From positions 1 to 64,000 of the forward strand of contig MAAN01000022.1 of assembly GCA_002163135.1 (NCBI GenBank): a DNA stretch of 64,000 bases. Reading direction: 5' to 3'. The DNA comes from Alphaproteobacteria bacterium 46_93_T64. Its GTDB lineage: Bacteria > Pseudomonadota > Alphaproteobacteria > Sneathiellales > Sneathiellaceae. Position numbers and translations under genes: made by a program. The notes below the pieces were generated by a model. The model saw nothing but the letters and a program-made list of their open reading frames with translations. It did not search any database and had not been told where the DNA came from. Shown piece after piece: positions 1 to 9,762 of this stretch (the stretch's first letter is position 1; the number at the start of each line of letters is the position of its first letter).

Positions 1-2333
1 ATTTCAGCTGTTTTCACTTCAGGGGCTGGCGTGTCGGGTTCAAGCAGGCCACGGGACGCACGGCGTAATAGACCCGCTAGTCGGTCCAACATATCCAAGC
101 GAATAGCGAGATTTTTGAAAAGCGCATAACCTGCAGTCAGATAATATTCACGCGGCAAGCGTTCGGTGACTTCAAAAGAGACGCGGCCCGCTGGCGGAAG
201 TGCAGGAATGCTTTCCCGTTCTTCATGGATAGCCCATAATAGACAGCGCAGCGCAGTTGGATCTGGTTTAAGCAACAGCGGCATGAACACGTGTTCATAC
301 CCAACCCTCAAACCACCAAACTTAAGGCGTCCAAAATCTTTTTTGTCGAGAATTCGAATCTGGTCATTCAGTTTGAAACGCGGAAGCGCGCCGAGATTCT
401 CACTAACTTGAAACGCAATTCCCCTTGCGGCTCCTGTAAGTGGAAGATCTGCGAGTTTTACCAACGGGTTCAAGCGTTTTGAAACTTCTTGGGAAATCCA
501 GCCAGCCAGCCGTTTGTTGGCAGCTTCCAATGGGGCGCCATTTAGCTGTTCACTGGCAAGCAACGTGACTTTTGGCTTCAGGACGGACTCGCCCTTTAAT
601 AAGCGGCCAACTTGCATGCCATTCCAGGAAATCTCACCAAGCTCGTTTAGAGCGAAGGCGTTATCCTCTGCCAAAGCCATCTGCTGGGCACGCCCAGTGA
701 TCTCCTTTGCAACGGTCTTGTTGCCAATATTTTTCAAGGTGCGGGCTTCTGTGCTGTTTACAGACATATCTGATGCGAAACGCAACCCATTTAGTGTTCC
801 GATGAAATGGCCTTCTACATGCACATCACCGGCTTCGTTAATCACGGCTTCCAATTGACTACTGTCTTTCAGTTTTCGCACCAGTACAGCGGTGCGTCGA
901 TCTACAAATCTTTGCGTCAGTTGCTCATGTAGTGCATCCGACAGTTTATCTTCTATGCTACGCGCAGCGTCTTGCCAATGCTTATAATCATCAACCCACT
1001 CTGCGACATGCGAAATATACGTCCAGGTGCGTACATGGGCAATACGTGTTGCAAGAGTGTCAATATCGCCATCTGTCCGTTTTAACTTATTAAGATGTCC
1101 GGCGATCCAATCTGTTGGCAACTTACCGCTCGGACCTTGCAGATTTATAAAGATCTGTTTGAGGAGCCGGATATGAACATCATGCATCGTTTTTCGAAAA
1201 TCCGGGATTTGGCACACTTGCCATAGCTGACGGACTTTATGTGGCGTCCGTGAATAATGCTGGATCTCTTCATCCCGGGATAATGCTTTAAGAGCCTGAT
1301 AATCGTCTGGCTCGCGCGGAGAAATAAGTCCGCCAAAAGTGGGCGGACGTTCTAGACTTCTTGTAAGATCCCGAACGGTGTTGAAAGCTAACTCGTTGCT
1401 ACGCCAACGTAAATTTTTAAGAGGCTCAAATCTATGATCTTCTATTTGGTCGATAAGTTCTTCATCTAACGGCTGCACATTCGCTGTAACACCAAAACTT
1501 CCGTCATTCATATGCCGGCCGGCACGACCTGCAATTTGAGCCATTTCACCGGCACTCAAACTGCGCGACATCACACCATCAAACTTATAGGTGCTGGCAA
1601 AGGCCACATGATCGATATCCATGTTAAGACCCATCCCGATCGCATCGGTGGCGACCAGATAATCCACATCACCTGATTGATAAAGTTCGACTTGCGCATT
1701 TCGGGTGCGTGGAGACAGGCTTCCCATAACGACCGCCGCGCCACCGCGTTGCCTGCGAACGAGCTCAGCAATGGCGTATACATCGTTTGTTGAGAACGTA
1801 ACGATGGCAGATCTGGAGGGGAGACGTGATATTTTTTTCGGGCCTTTGTACGTTAATTGGGAGAATCGGTCCCGACTAACAAACTCAGCTTCTGGAACCA
1901 GCCGTTTAATCCAACCTCGAATAGTTTCTGCACCAAGAAACATGGTTTCTTGTTTGCCGCGTGCATAGAGCAGTCGGTCCGTGAAAACATGTCCGCGCTC
2001 CGGGTCCGCTGCTAACTGGATTTCATCGATGGCGACAAATTGAAATCCCCGATCCAACGGCATGGCCTCGACTGTGCAGACGAAATAAGACGCTTGCGGT
2101 GGTGTGATTTTTTCTTCGCCGGTGACAAGAGCTACATTTGCGGCGCCTTTTTGTGCGACAACACGGTCATATATTTCGCGCGCCAGTAATCTAAGTGGCA
2201 GCCCGATTATACCATCGCTATGGCCCATCATGCGTTCCACCGCTAAATGGGTTTTCCCAGTATTGGTTGGACCGAGAACGGCCGTAATCGAGCTATAGGA
2301 TTGGCTTGAACTGTGGGAGTTTAATTGGGGCAT
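1..2333 (-). CDS. SUV3-like DExH-box helicase-related protein (C-terminus beyond left edge)
   Basis: About 777 residues are visible on the minus strand, starting at an ATG at 2333 and running open past position 1, so the C-terminal part is missing from the window. The Walker A motif GPTNTGKT lies at residues 21-28. The DEIQ form of the Walker B motif is at about 103-106. The motif VI-type segment QIAGRAGR is at about 266-273. DEIQ plus GRAGR close to such an N-terminal P-loop is typical of the SUV3/SUPV3L1 superfamily 2 RNA helicases, which alphaproteobacteria carry as 'helicase-related protein' and mitochondria keep in the RNA degradosome. The bacterial substrate is not known to me. I see no frame break at the three motifs, all of which are in the same frame. 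It is transcribed divergently from scpA. Confidence 0.88.
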   Translation of the reverse strand, partial: MPQLNSHSSSQSYSSITAVLGPTNTGKTHLAVERMMGHSDGIIGLPLRLLAREIYDRVVAQKGAANVALVTGEEKITPPQASYFVCTVEAMPLDRGFQFVAIDEIQLAADPERGHVFTDRLLYARGKQETMFLGAETIRGWIKRLVPEAEFVSRDRFSQLTYKGPKKISRLPSRSAIVTFSTNDVYAIAELVRRQRGGAAVVMGSLSPRTRNAQVELYQSGDVDYLVATDAIGMGLNMDIDHVAFASTYKFDGVMSRSLSAGEMAQIAGRAGRHMNDGSFGVTANVQPLDEELIDQIEDHRFEPLKNLRWRSNELAFNTVRDLTRSLERPPTFGGLISPREPDDYQALKALSRDEEIQHYSRTPHKVRQLWQVCQIPDFRKTMHDVHIRLLKQIFINLQGPSGKLPTDWIAGHLNKLKRTDGDIDTLATRIAHVRTWTYISHVAEWVDDYKHWQDAARSIEDKLSDALHEQLTQRFVDRRTAVLVRKLKDSSQLEAVINEAGDVHVEGHFIGTLNGLRFASDMSVNSTEARTLKNIGNKTVAKEITGRAQQMALAEDNAFALNELGEISWNGMQVGRLLKGESVLKPKVTLLASEQLNGAPLEAANKRLAGWISQEVSKRLNPLVKLADLPLTGAARGIAFQVSENLGALPRFKLNDQIRILDKKDFGRLKFGGLRVGYEHVFMPLLLKPDPTALRCLLWAIHEERESIPALPPAGRVSFEVTERLPREYYLTAGYALFKNLAIRLDMLDRLAGLLRRASRGLLEPDTPAPEVKTAE

Positions 2334-2605
2334 AATGACCTATAAATAAACGAACAACTATGCATATTGGCACGTATAGTAGTGATAACAAGTTTCGGGC
2401 GGATCTGGAACCAGAGATTAAAGGATATTTCTGTACGCAAATGGCTTTGCCAAACGTTCGTTAGCTTTGTTGCCAAAAGTAGCGTATAGTCGCGCGCGCT
2501 TGAGTATGAAATAATCAAAAGCAAACAGGAATTCAGCTAACACCTAAAAATTGACAAATGGGTGCGCAGCGGTGCAGGATCGCGCCAAAAAAAGAGGAAT
2601 TAGAG

Positions 2606-4753
2606 ATGAGCGAGTTTCCAAAGCCTAGCCGTGCAGAGTGGGAAAAATTGGCTGAGAAGGAACTTCGTGGCAAGCCACTTGAAGATCTTCGATGGGATAC
2701 GCCAGAAGGAATTGCAGTCAAACCGCTATATACAGCTGATGATGTAAAAGATCTGCCGCTAGAGGATGAGCTCCCAGGATTTGCTCCTTTTAAGCGCGGA
2801 GTTCGGGCCACTATGTATGCTAATCGCCCTTGGACAATTCGTCAGTATGCGGGCTTTTCAACGGCTGAAGAATCAAACGCCTTCTATAAGAGAAATCTAG
2901 CCGCGGGCCAAAAGGGTCTTTCTGTTGCTTTTGATTTGGCGACCCACCGGGGTTATGATAGTGATCATCCTCGAGTTGTCGGGGATGTTGGTAAAGCCGG
3001 TGTTGCGATCGATTCTGTCGAAGACATGAAAATCCTGTTTGATAGTATCCCACTCGACAAAATGTCGGTTTCCATGACAATGAACGGGGCCGTGCTTCCG
3101 ATTTTGGCGAACTATATTGTCGCGGCAGAAGAGCAGGGTGTTTCACCTGATCAATTAACCGGAACCATTCAGAACGACATTCTGAAAGAATTTATGGTTC
3201 GGAACACGTATATTTACCCGCCAACCCCAAGCATGCGTATAATTGGTGATATTATCGGATATACGTCTAAAAACATGCCGCGTTATAACTCGATTTCCAT
3301 CTCCGGCTATCATATGCAAGAAGCAGGCGCCACACAGGTGCAGGAACTTGCTTTCACCATCGCTGATGGTTTGGAATATGCGCGTGCTGCCATGGCATCA
3401 GGCCTTAAAATTGATGATTTCGCCCCGCGCCTTAGCTTCTTCTTTGCCATTGGTATGAACTTCTTTATGGAAGTCGCGAAATTGCGGGCAGCACGTGTTC
3501 TTTGGACGCGTGTTATGAAGCAGTTTAATCCGCAAAACCCTTCGTCTCTTATGTTGCGAACACATTGCCAAACTTCAGGTGTGAGCCTGACTGAGCAAGA
3601 TCCATATAATAATGTGGTTAGAACTGCCTATGAAGCAATGGCTGCAGTCCTTGGCGGAACGCAAAGTTTGCATACAAATGCGCTCGATGAGGCAATTGCT
3701 CTGCCTACAGATTTCTCAGCGAGAATTGCTAGAAATACTCAACTGATTTTGGCCGAAGAAACAGGTGTTACAAATGTTATCGACCCACTGGGCGGTAGCT
3801 ATTATGTGGAAAGCCTGACCAACTCTCTTGTCGACGACGCCTGGAAAATTATTCAGGAAATTGAAGAACTTGGCGGTATGACCAAGGCCGTTGAAAGCGG
3901 AATGCCGAAACTTCAAATCGAAGAATCCGCGGCGCGCCGGCAAGCTAGTATTGACCGCGGCGAGGAAGCCATTGTTGGGGTGAATAAATACAAACTGGAA
4001 AAAGATGACAGTAACATCGATATTCTGGATGTAGACAACACGGAAGTGCTTCGCCAACAAGTCGCAAGGCTTGAGAAAATGAAGGCCGATCGCGATGAAA
4101 CCGCTTGTCAGGCCGCTCTTGCAGCACTCACAGAAGGGGCCGCTGGAAATGCCAATCTGCTGGAACTCTGCGTAAATGCAGCGCGTGTTCGAGCGACTGT
4201 TGGGGAGATTTCGGACGCAATGGAAAAAATCTTTACACGTCATCGTGCTGAAATTCGTTCTATCTCTGGTGTTTATGGTGCGGCCTATGAAGGCGATGCC
4301 GGTTTTGAAAAAATTCAGAAAGATATTGAAGAGTTTACGCAAGAACAAGGACGCCGCCCACGTATGCTGGTCGTTAAGCTTGGACAAGATGGCCATGACC
4401 GCGGCGCGAAAGTGATTGCCACAGCATTTGCGGATATTGGCTTTGATGTTGATGTTGGACCGTTGTTTCAGACACCAGCCGAAGCTGCCAAGGATGCCAT
4501 CGAAAGTGATGTGCATGTAATCGGTATTTCATCGCAAGCCGCAGGCCATAAAACGCTTGTTCCACAAATTATCGCGGAGCTGAAAGAACAAGGCGCTGAA
4601 GACATTATGGTTGTTTGTGGGGGTGTGATCCCTGCACAAGATTATGATGCTCTATATAGCGCTGGCGTTGCCGCTATTTACGGTCCCGGAACAAATATTC
4701 CAGCAGCAGCGGCAGAAGTGCTTGAACTCATAAGAAACAATCAGTCTGCTTGA
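2606..4753 (+). CDS. scpA: Methylmalonyl-CoA mutase, single-chain
   Basis: This adenosylcobalamin-dependent enzyme interconverts (R)-methylmalonyl-CoA and succinyl-CoA, the last step of propionyl-CoA assimilation. The 715-residue product has the substrate-binding TIM-barrel half ([17 protein letters not shown] at about residues 69-85) and a C-terminal B12-binding domain with the DGHDRG motif at about 595-600, where H597 is the expected cobalt ligand. The downstream SSQAAGH and CGG segments complete the B12 fold. An in-frame upstream ATG at 2558 exists, but the ATG at 2606 has a good ribosome site (AGAGGAATTAGAG) and gives the usual N-terminus. Its chaperone gene meaB lies 2.6 kb downstream. 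The 270-base gap before it must hold the promoter; I could not pick a convincing one. Confidence 0.95.
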   Translation: MSEFPKPSRAEWEKLAEKELRGKPLEDLRWDTPEGIAVKPLYTADDVKDLPLEDELPGFAPFKRGVRATMYANRPWTIRQYAGFSTAEESNAFYKRNLAAGQKGLSVAFDLATHRGYDSDHPRVVGDVGKAGVAIDSVEDMKILFDSIPLDKMSVSMTMNGAVLPILANYIVAAEEQGVSPDQLTGTIQNDILKEFMVRNTYIYPPTPSMRIIGDIIGYTSKNMPRYNSISISGYHMQEAGATQVQELAFTIADGLEYARAAMASGLKIDDFAPRLSFFFAIGMNFFMEVAKLRAARVLWTRVMKQFNPQNPSSLMLRTHCQTSGVSLTEQDPYNNVVRTAYEAMAAVLGGTQSLHTNALDEAIALPTDFSARIARNTQLILAEETGVTNVIDPLGGSYYVESLTNSLVDDAWKIIQEIEELGGMTKAVESGMPKLQIEESAARRQASIDRGEEAIVGVNKYKLEKDDSNIDILDVDNTEVLRQQVARLEKMKADRDETACQAALAALTEGAAGNANLLELCVNAARVRATVGEISDAMEKIFTRHRAEIRSISGVYGAAYEGDAGFEKIQKDIEEFTQEQGRRPRMLVVKLGQDGHDRGAKVIATAFADIGFDVDVGPLFQTPAEAAKDAIESDVHVIGISSQAAGHKTLVPQIIAELKEQGAEDIMVVCGGVIPAQDYDALYSAGVAAIYGPGTNIPAAAAEVLELIRNNQSA

Positions 4754-4815
4754 CCTGACTACCCATTTCCTGCCTTAAATAGCGGATTAGAAATTCTCCG
4801 CAGAAGAGGCAGGAA

Positions 4816-5847
4816 ATGAAAGTTGTTTTTGATCCGGAACATTCCCGGCACCACCCCAAAACCTATATTAAAGCTGGAACGTTTCAGGAGCCGCAGGAAA
4901 TCCCAGCGCGTGCAGACGCGCTGCTTGCGGGATTACGCGACGCTGGCCATGACATTCTGGAAAGTCGGGATTTTGGGTCAAAGCCAAGAGCCGCAATACA
5001 TACACCCGGCTACCTTCATTTTCTGGAAACAATTTCAGATCGCTGGAAAAATGAGGGCATGGAGAATGCGGAAGTTCTGCCCAACATTCACCCGGGCCGT
5101 CACATGCGTTCGATGCCAACTGGGATTGTGGGTGAAGTTGGCTACTACACCACAGATATGTCCGCGCCTATTGGTGAGGGGACATGGGTGGCGAGCGTTG
5201 CTTCTTCCAACGTTGCGCTAACCGCGACTGAGTTGGTCATCGATGATTTAACCGCGAAGAAATCGGCATATGCGTTATGCCGACCCCCCGGACATCACGC
5301 CTATCAAGATCAAGCCGGCGGCTTCTGCTTTTTGAACAATGTCGCGATCGCGGCACAATATGCTTTAAACAAATCTAAGCGTGTTGCTGTTCTTGATGTG
5401 GATGTTCATCATGGAAATGGAACGCAAGGCATCTTCTATGATCGTGATGACGTTCTCACTATCTCCTTGCATTGTGACCCAACAGATTATTATCCGTTCT
5501 TCTCTGGGTACGCGCATGAACGGGGGAATGCCGCAGGTGAGGGGTATAATATCAATATCCCGATTAAACCTGAAAGTGGCGATGACATTTATTTAGGGGA
5601 GCTTGAAAAAGCAAAAACCGCGTTAAAAGCCTATGCCCCTGACGTTTTGTTTGTGGCTTTAGGATTGGATGCTTTCGAAGGGGACCCGTTAATAGGCTTG
5701 AAAGTGACAACAGCTGGTTTTAGCAGAATAGCTAATTCAATAGCAGAATTGGATCTACCAACAGTTCTAGTCCAAGAGGGTGGCTATAATCGGGATCATC
5801 TAGGCGCGAATATTAACAGTTTTATCGCGGGATTTGAAGGCAGATAG
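4816..5847 (+). CDS. Histone deacetylase/acetylpolyamine amidohydrolase family protein
   Basis: A 343-residue zinc-dependent amidohydrolase of the arginase/deacetylase fold. Visible active-site features are RPPGHHA (His160-His161), LDVDVHHGNGT (zinc ligands expected at D196 and H198), GLDAFEGDP (third ligand D285) and QEGGY (Tyr324 as transition-state stabiliser). The overall shape, with an N-terminal 'FDPEHSRHHP' segment and about 340 residues, resembles bacterial acetylpolyamine amidohydrolases more than eukaryotic histone deacetylases, but the substrate cannot be told from sequence. The ATG follows GAGGCAGGAA, a strong ribosome site. It lies 62 bases after scpA in the same direction and converges on cdd. 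Confidence 0.88.
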   Translation: MKVVFDPEHSRHHPKTYIKAGTFQEPQEIPARADALLAGLRDAGHDILESRDFGSKPRAAIHTPGYLHFLETISDRWKNEGMENAEVLPNIHPGRHMRSMPTGIVGEVGYYTTDMSAPIGEGTWVASVASSNVALTATELVIDDLTAKKSAYALCRPPGHHAYQDQAGGFCFLNNVAIAAQYALNKSKRVAVLDVDVHHGNGTQGIFYDRDDVLTISLHCDPTDYYPFFSGYAHERGNAAGEGYNINIPIKPESGDDIYLGELEKAKTALKAYAPDVLFVALGLDAFEGDPLIGLKVTTAGFSRIANSIAELDLPTVLVQEGGYNRDHLGANINSFIAGFEGR

Positions 5848-5860
5848 GTAGGGTAAAATT

Positions 5861-5890
5861 CCGGGCAGTTCAGAAAGTAAAACTGTCCGG
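5861..5890 (-). terminator. Possible terminator between convergent deacetylase and cdd genes
   Basis: CCGGGCAGTT and AACTGTCCGG form a 10-bp stem (one G-T pair) with a 10-base loop. It overlaps the last codons of cdd. On the minus strand it is followed by AATTTTACCC, a weak U-tract; on the plus strand there is none. Confidence 0.4.
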
Positions 5891-6274
5891 AAGAAGAGCG
5901 TTCATATCTGTCGTGACAAGGGTGTCTGTGCCGCAATAATGAACAACGGTGTCTGCTTTAGAAAATTCAGCCATTACCTGACGGCAGGCACCGCACGGCG
6001 AACAATGAACGGTCTTTCCTTCTGAGTTTCGGTTGGTGACATAAACTTCTGCAATTTCCAAATTACTGCCTTCTTCGGCGACGGCCTTTCCGATGGCATT
6101 GCGTTCCGCACAGACGGTTAATCCGGAAGAAATGTTTTCAACATTACAGCCTGTATAGATTTTTCCTGTTTTCGAAAGAATAGCGGCGCCAACCGAAAAT
6201 CCAGAATAGGGGGCATGGGCATTGCCAACCACAGATTCTGCTTTCGTTTTTAATTTGTCTAAATGCGTGCTCAT
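5870..6274 (-). CDS. cdd: Cytidine deaminase
   Basis: A 134-residue tetrameric-type cytidine deaminase that converts cytidine and deoxycytidine to uridine forms in pyrimidine salvage. The zinc site is clear: CAE at residues 55-57 (Cys ligand and catalytic Glu57) and PCGAC with Cys94 and Cys97. The substrate-binding segment GCNVEN is at 42-47. Length matches the family. It is downstream of the proline racemase-family gene with an 11-base gap, so the two are probably co-transcribed, although no metabolic link is obvious. Confidence 0.95.
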   Translation of the reverse strand: MSTHLDKLKTKAESVVGNAHAPYSGFSVGAAILSKTGKIYTGCNVENISSGLTVCAERNAIGKAVAEEGSNLEIAEVYVTNRNSEGKTVHCSPCGACRQVMAEFSKADTVVHYCGTDTLVTTDMNALLPDSFTF

Positions 6275-6285
6275 TTTAAAAGTCC

Positions 6286-7293
6286 TTATCGAAGCAGGAA
6301 ACCGCCTGCCAACATGTCGTCGTCTTCCATTGTGAATTCAGCTGTGCCGGAATAATGTGCGCGGCCACTAACCTCAACTGTTACGGCATCAAAACCTTCC
6401 AGTCTACCCGTAGTGACGATTTTTCCGCTGAAGATAGAATCGGTCAGACTTTCAAACGTAAATTGTTCCCCAATTTCTGCATTCCCTCTCGCGGCGGCAA
6501 GTGCCATTCTGGCGGTGACGCCTGAACCTGTAGGGCTTCTATCTACTTGTCCATCCGCGAAAATACATACATTCCGACTTGCGTTTCCATCGGCGCCAAT
6601 GTGGCCGTCTGTAAATATAATACCATAAAGAAAACCAAGATCCTCTTCCTCAGGATGCGTGATTTTTACCTGTGCTCGAATAGCCGCAGCGATTTGATTT
6701 GCAGCATTCACGAGAGACTGAACAGGGGACGTATCTAAATCAAGGCCGACCGTCGCAGCCTCAAGGATGCCATAGAACGCACCTCCATATGCGATATCCA
6801 GCTCAACCGGGCCGAATTCAGCAGTATCAACAAATTGATCAAGCTTATAGGCAAAGGCAGGGACGCTTTCAAAACGCACGGCACCGCTATGTCCATCTGT
6901 GACATCAACTTCAGCACTGACTAATCCGCAGGGGCATTGGATCTTTATCGGTACATGGTGTCGCCCATCGGCATGGACGAGGCCACTGTCCACGGCAAAT
7001 CGGCCTAGAGCAATCACAGCATGGCCGCACATTGTACTATAGCCTTCGTTGTGCATAAAAATCACGCCAAAATTCGCATCAGGATGATCAGCAGGAACGA
7101 GTAAGGCACCGTACATATCCTTGTGACCACGTGGCTCAAACATCAGGAAGCGGCGATACTGGTCGGCATTTTCTTTTAAGTAGCGGCGTTTATCAAGCAA
7201 TGTACCTGTGCCCGGGAGAGGAATACCGGATGTGATGATGCGCAGAGGTTCACCTCCTGTATGCATCTCAACTGTTTTGATCGGTTCGATCAT
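6286..7293 (-). CDS. Trans-3-hydroxy-L-proline dehydratase (proline racemase superfamily)
   Basis: A 335-residue proline racemase-fold protein. True proline racemases and 4-hydroxyproline epimerases use two active-site cysteines. Here the first motif is MCGH with Cys89, but the second reads DRSPTGSG, so the second position is Thr255. The Cys/Thr pair is the known signature of trans-3-hydroxy-L-proline dehydratases, which dehydrate trans-3-hydroxy-L-proline to 1-pyrroline-2-carboxylate. I therefore call the dehydratase rather than the racemase; this is inference from residues. No pyrroline-2-carboxylate reductase gene is nearby. It is divergent from meaB. Confidence 0.85.
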   Translation of the reverse strand: MIEPIKTVEMHTGGEPLRIITSGIPLPGTGTLLDKRRYLKENADQYRRFLMFEPRGHKDMYGALLVPADHPDANFGVIFMHNEGYSTMCGHAVIALGRFAVDSGLVHADGRHHVPIKIQCPCGLVSAEVDVTDGHSGAVRFESVPAFAYKLDQFVDTAEFGPVELDIAYGGAFYGILEAATVGLDLDTSPVQSLVNAANQIAAAIRAQVKITHPEEEDLGFLYGIIFTDGHIGADGNASRNVCIFADGQVDRSPTGSGVTARMALAAARGNAEIGEQFTFESLTDSIFSGKIVTTGRLEGFDAVTVEVSGRAHYSGTAEFTMEDDDMLAGGFLLR

Positions 7294-7394
7294 AGGTTTC
7301 TCCTAACGCGAAACTGCAAAAATACAGATACCATCTTCTAATTGTGTTGGCATTCTTCTTGACGGAAGCGTCTGTTTTTTCCATACCCAATAGT

Positions 7395-8405
7395 ATGACT
7401 GAAAAAAGAAAAAATAATGGCCCTGATATTCAGGATATGGCTGAAAGAATCAGAAAGGGCAACAGGCGTGCGCTTGCGCGAGCAATTACGTTGGCTGAAT
7501 CAATTCGGGACGACCACCAAGTTGACGCTCAAAAATTGTTGGGAATCCTACTTCCCGATACGGGTAATTCAATTCGTATTGGCATTTCGGGGACACCCGG
7601 TGTTGGGAAATCAACATTTATCGAAGCATTTGGGCGATTTTTAACCGCTCTTGGGAAAAAGGTGGCGGTTCTGACTATTGATCCGTCGTCGAAACGAACC
7701 GGAGGTTCCATTCTTGGGGATAAAACTCGGATGGAAGAACTTTCCCGTGACCCGAATGCGTTTATCCGCCCGTCCCCTTCTAGTGGGTCGCTTGGAGGGG
7801 TTGCCCGGCGTACACGTGAAGTGATGCTGATATGTGAGGCAGCAGGATTTGATGTGATCTTGATCGAAACTGTTGGTGTCGGGCAATCTGAGACTACTGT
7901 CGCGGATATGGTAGACGTCTTTTTGTTATTACTTGCTCCTGCGGGCGGGGATGAATTGCAGGGAATTAAGCGTGGGGTCATGGAACTTGCTGACATTGTT
8001 GTGATCAATAAAGCGGATGGTGATCTTATTCCGATAGCGCGTAGAGCTGCCTCTGAGTATCGGGGAGCTATTAGCCTAATGCGACCCAAGAGCAAGAACT
8101 GGAGTCCAAAAGTATTGATGACTTCTGCTCTCAATAAGGTTGGTGTGGACGAACTGTGGGATACGATAGGCGAATATTGCGAGGCCAGGTCTCAAGAAGA
8201 CGAGCTGAATTTACAACGTAAAGAGCAATCGTCAGCCTGGATGTGGTCTGAATTGGAGGAATCACTTGTGAATCGGCTTAAATCCAATACACATGTCTCT
8301 GCGAAATTGGCGGGCATGGAGGCTGATGTGAAGGCAGGTAAAGTTAGTCCAACAGCAGCTGCGCGCGAACTTTTGAGCATTTTCCTTGATAAACAGGAGA
8401 AGTAA
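7395..8405 (+). CDS. meaB: MeaB/ArgK-type GTPase, methylmalonyl-CoA mutase chaperone
   Basis: A 336-residue G3E-family P-loop GTPase. The Walker A motif GTPGVGKS is at residues 66-73, followed by the switch-type segments VLTIDPSSKRTGGSILGD and ETVGVGQSE and the base-recognition motif NKAD. MeaB proteins load, protect and reactivate the B12 cofactor of methylmalonyl-CoA mutase, whose gene lies upstream in this window; three intervening genes separate them. The open frame extends to an ATG at 7344, but the ATG at 7395 gives the family's usual N-terminus. Neither start has a strong ribosome site. Confidence 0.93.
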   Translation: MTEKRKNNGPDIQDMAERIRKGNRRALARAITLAESIRDDHQVDAQKLLGILLPDTGNSIRIGISGTPGVGKSTFIEAFGRFLTALGKKVAVLTIDPSSKRTGGSILGDKTRMEELSRDPNAFIRPSPSSGSLGGVARRTREVMLICEAAGFDVILIETVGVGQSETTVADMVDVFLLLLAPAGGDELQGIKRGVMELADIVVINKADGDLIPIARRAASEYRGAISLMRPKSKNWSPKVLMTSALNKVGVDELWDTIGEYCEARSQEDELNLQRKEQSSAWMWSELEESLVNRLKSNTHVSAKLAGMEADVKAGKVSPTAAARELLSIFLDKQEK

Positions 8406-8448
8406 CGAAGAAGATGCGGAGAAAAGAGACTTTTTTACCCAAATACAC

Positions 8449-8477
8449 TTGACGGAACCGGTCCCATTCCTTAAAAG
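8449..8477 (+). promoter_or_regulatory. Candidate rpmB promoter
   Basis: TTGACG at 8449-8454 is a good -35 element. The -10 at 17-bp spacing (TAAAAG, 8472-8477) is poor. It is placed correctly for transcribing rpmB, but only the -35 is convincing. Confidence 0.3.
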
Positions 8478-8488
8478 CCGTCTTCATG

Positions 8489-8516
8489 ACCGGCACTTTC
8501 GCCGGTATTTGTTTTT
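8489..8516 (+). terminator. Hairpin between meaB and rpmB
   Basis: ACCGGC-ACTTTC-GCCGGT is a perfect 6-bp stem followed by ATTTGTTTTT. It could end the meaB transcript, or sit in the leader of rpmB if the promoter at 8449 is real. Confidence 0.5.
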
Positions 8517-8537
8517 ATTATTCTAATGAGGTGTGCT

Positions 8538-8825
8538 ATGGCCCGTCGTTGTGAATTGACAGGTAAAGGTGTTCAGGCCGGCAACAATGTCAGCCATGCC
8601 AAGAACAGATCTCGTCGCCGCTTTTTGCCTAATGTGCAAGCTGTACGGTTGATGTCCGACACTCTCGGCCGCTTCTTCAGCATGAAAGTGACCGCGGCAG
8701 CTCTTCGTTCAGTCGAGCATAACGGTGGTTTGGATAATTTCCTACTAAAAGCTAAGGACGAAAAATTGTCTTTGCAAGCGCGCCGTTTGAAACGCGATGT
8801 TAAGAAAGCTGCTGTCGCTGCATAA
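8538..8825 (+). CDS. rpmB: 50S ribosomal protein bL28
   Basis: A 95-residue basic protein starting [11 protein letters not shown], the standard bL28 N-terminus, followed by [11 protein letters not shown]. It is a structural protein of the large ribosomal subunit. The frame extends to an ATG at 8526, but the ATG at 8538 gives the conserved start and has GAGGTG upstream. It stands as a single-gene unit with a strong terminator directly behind it. Confidence 0.97.
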   Translation: MARRCELTGKGVQAGNNVSHAKNRSRRRFLPNVQAVRLMSDTLGRFFSMKVTAAALRSVEHNGGLDNFLLKAKDEKLSLQARRLKRDVKKAAVAA

Positions 8826-8851
8826 GCAACACTGTTTTCTTTAAATAATTC

Positions 8852-8886
8852 AAAAGCGAGTGAGCCTCTGGCCGCTCGCTTTTTTA
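8852..8886 (+). terminator. Rho-independent terminator of rpmB
   Basis: AAAGCGAG pairs with CTCGCTTT around a loop that can form a further GCC/GGC pairing, and a run of seven T follows. It is 26 bases after the rpmB stop. Confidence 0.85.
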
Positions 8887-8987
8887 TTGCAGGTACTCCA
8901 TTTTTTTGAATTGGAGATAAGCAGCTCTTGCCTCCCATATAATGTCTCCTACCTTTTGTAGTTGTAGAACTGACAGGGAGACAAATA

Positions 8988-9752
8988 ATGCATGCGCGAC
9001 GCGATATCCTGAAGTCTGTGGGAGTGTTGCCTCTGGCAGCTGTGCTGGCCTGTCCAATGCGGGCGCAGGCCGCAGCCTCGACACTATCTGAAATATCTTT
9101 AACGTTATCAGGCGGGGACATTGTTAAGGCGGCAATTGCATACCCCAATGTGACGCCAGCTCCCGCTGTGTTGCTTATCCATGAGTGGTGGGGGCTTAAT
9201 AATCAAATTAAAGCTGTCGCTGCTGAGCTGGCCCGTATGGGCTATGTTGCCATTGCTGTGGACTTATATGATGGTAATGTCGCCAAGACACCGGATGATG
9301 CCCGTAAATACATGAAAATGGTTGCCGCAGATAAGGCCATGGAAACTCTCAAGTCGTGGGTGGACTGGTCGAGGTCAAATCAGAAAACGACAGATAAACT
9401 CGCCACTATTGGATGGTGCTTTGGGGGCGGTTGGTCTTTAAACGCCTCAATTGGATCCAGTGTTGATGCAACGATTATCTATTACGGTAATGTCGCACGC
9501 AACGTAGCTGATCTCAAAAATCTAAATGGCCCAGTTCTTGGGCATTTTGCAATGCAAGATAAATGGATCAACCAGAATATGGTTGGAGAGTTTTATTCAG
9601 AAATGCAAAAAGCCGGACAACCCATACCTGAAATCCACTGGTATGATGCGGATCACGCCTTTGCAAACCCTTCCGGTGGAAGGTACGACGAGGAAGATGC
9701 AAAACTCTCGTGGGAGCGAACTACTGAATTTTTAAAGTTACATCTGTCTTAA
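8988..9752 (+). CDS. Exported dienelactone hydrolase family protein
   Basis: A 254-residue alpha/beta-hydrolase. The N-terminus (ARRDILK, then a hydrophobic stretch and an AQAAA cleavage region) looks like a twin-arginine signal peptide, so the enzyme is probably exported folded. The dienelactone-hydrolase Cys triad is visible: Cys144 in GWCFGGG, Asp191 in QDKW and His223 in DHAF, with Glu66 in the HEWWG segment. The family hydrolyses dienelactones and other lactones or esters; the substrate here is unknown. A clear ribosome site (AGGGAGACAAATA) precedes the ATG. It converges on cobT with a 10-base gap. Confidence 0.9.
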   Translation: MHARRDILKSVGVLPLAAVLACPMRAQAAASTLSEISLTLSGGDIVKAAIAYPNVTPAPAVLLIHEWWGLNNQIKAVAAELARMGYVAIAVDLYDGNVAKTPDDARKYMKMVAADKAMETLKSWVDWSRSNQKTTDKLATIGWCFGGGWSLNASIGSSVDATIIYYGNVARNVADLKNLNGPVLGHFAMQDKWINQNMVGEFYSEMQKAGQPIPEIHWYDADHAFANPSGGRYDEEDAKLSWERTTEFLKLHLS

Positions 9753-9762
9753 ACCTAGGGTG

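Noticed and set aside
3716-4516. Minus-strand frame of 266 codons
   Set aside because: It is the antisense of methylmalonyl-CoA mutase, which has full-length family similarity in the other direction.
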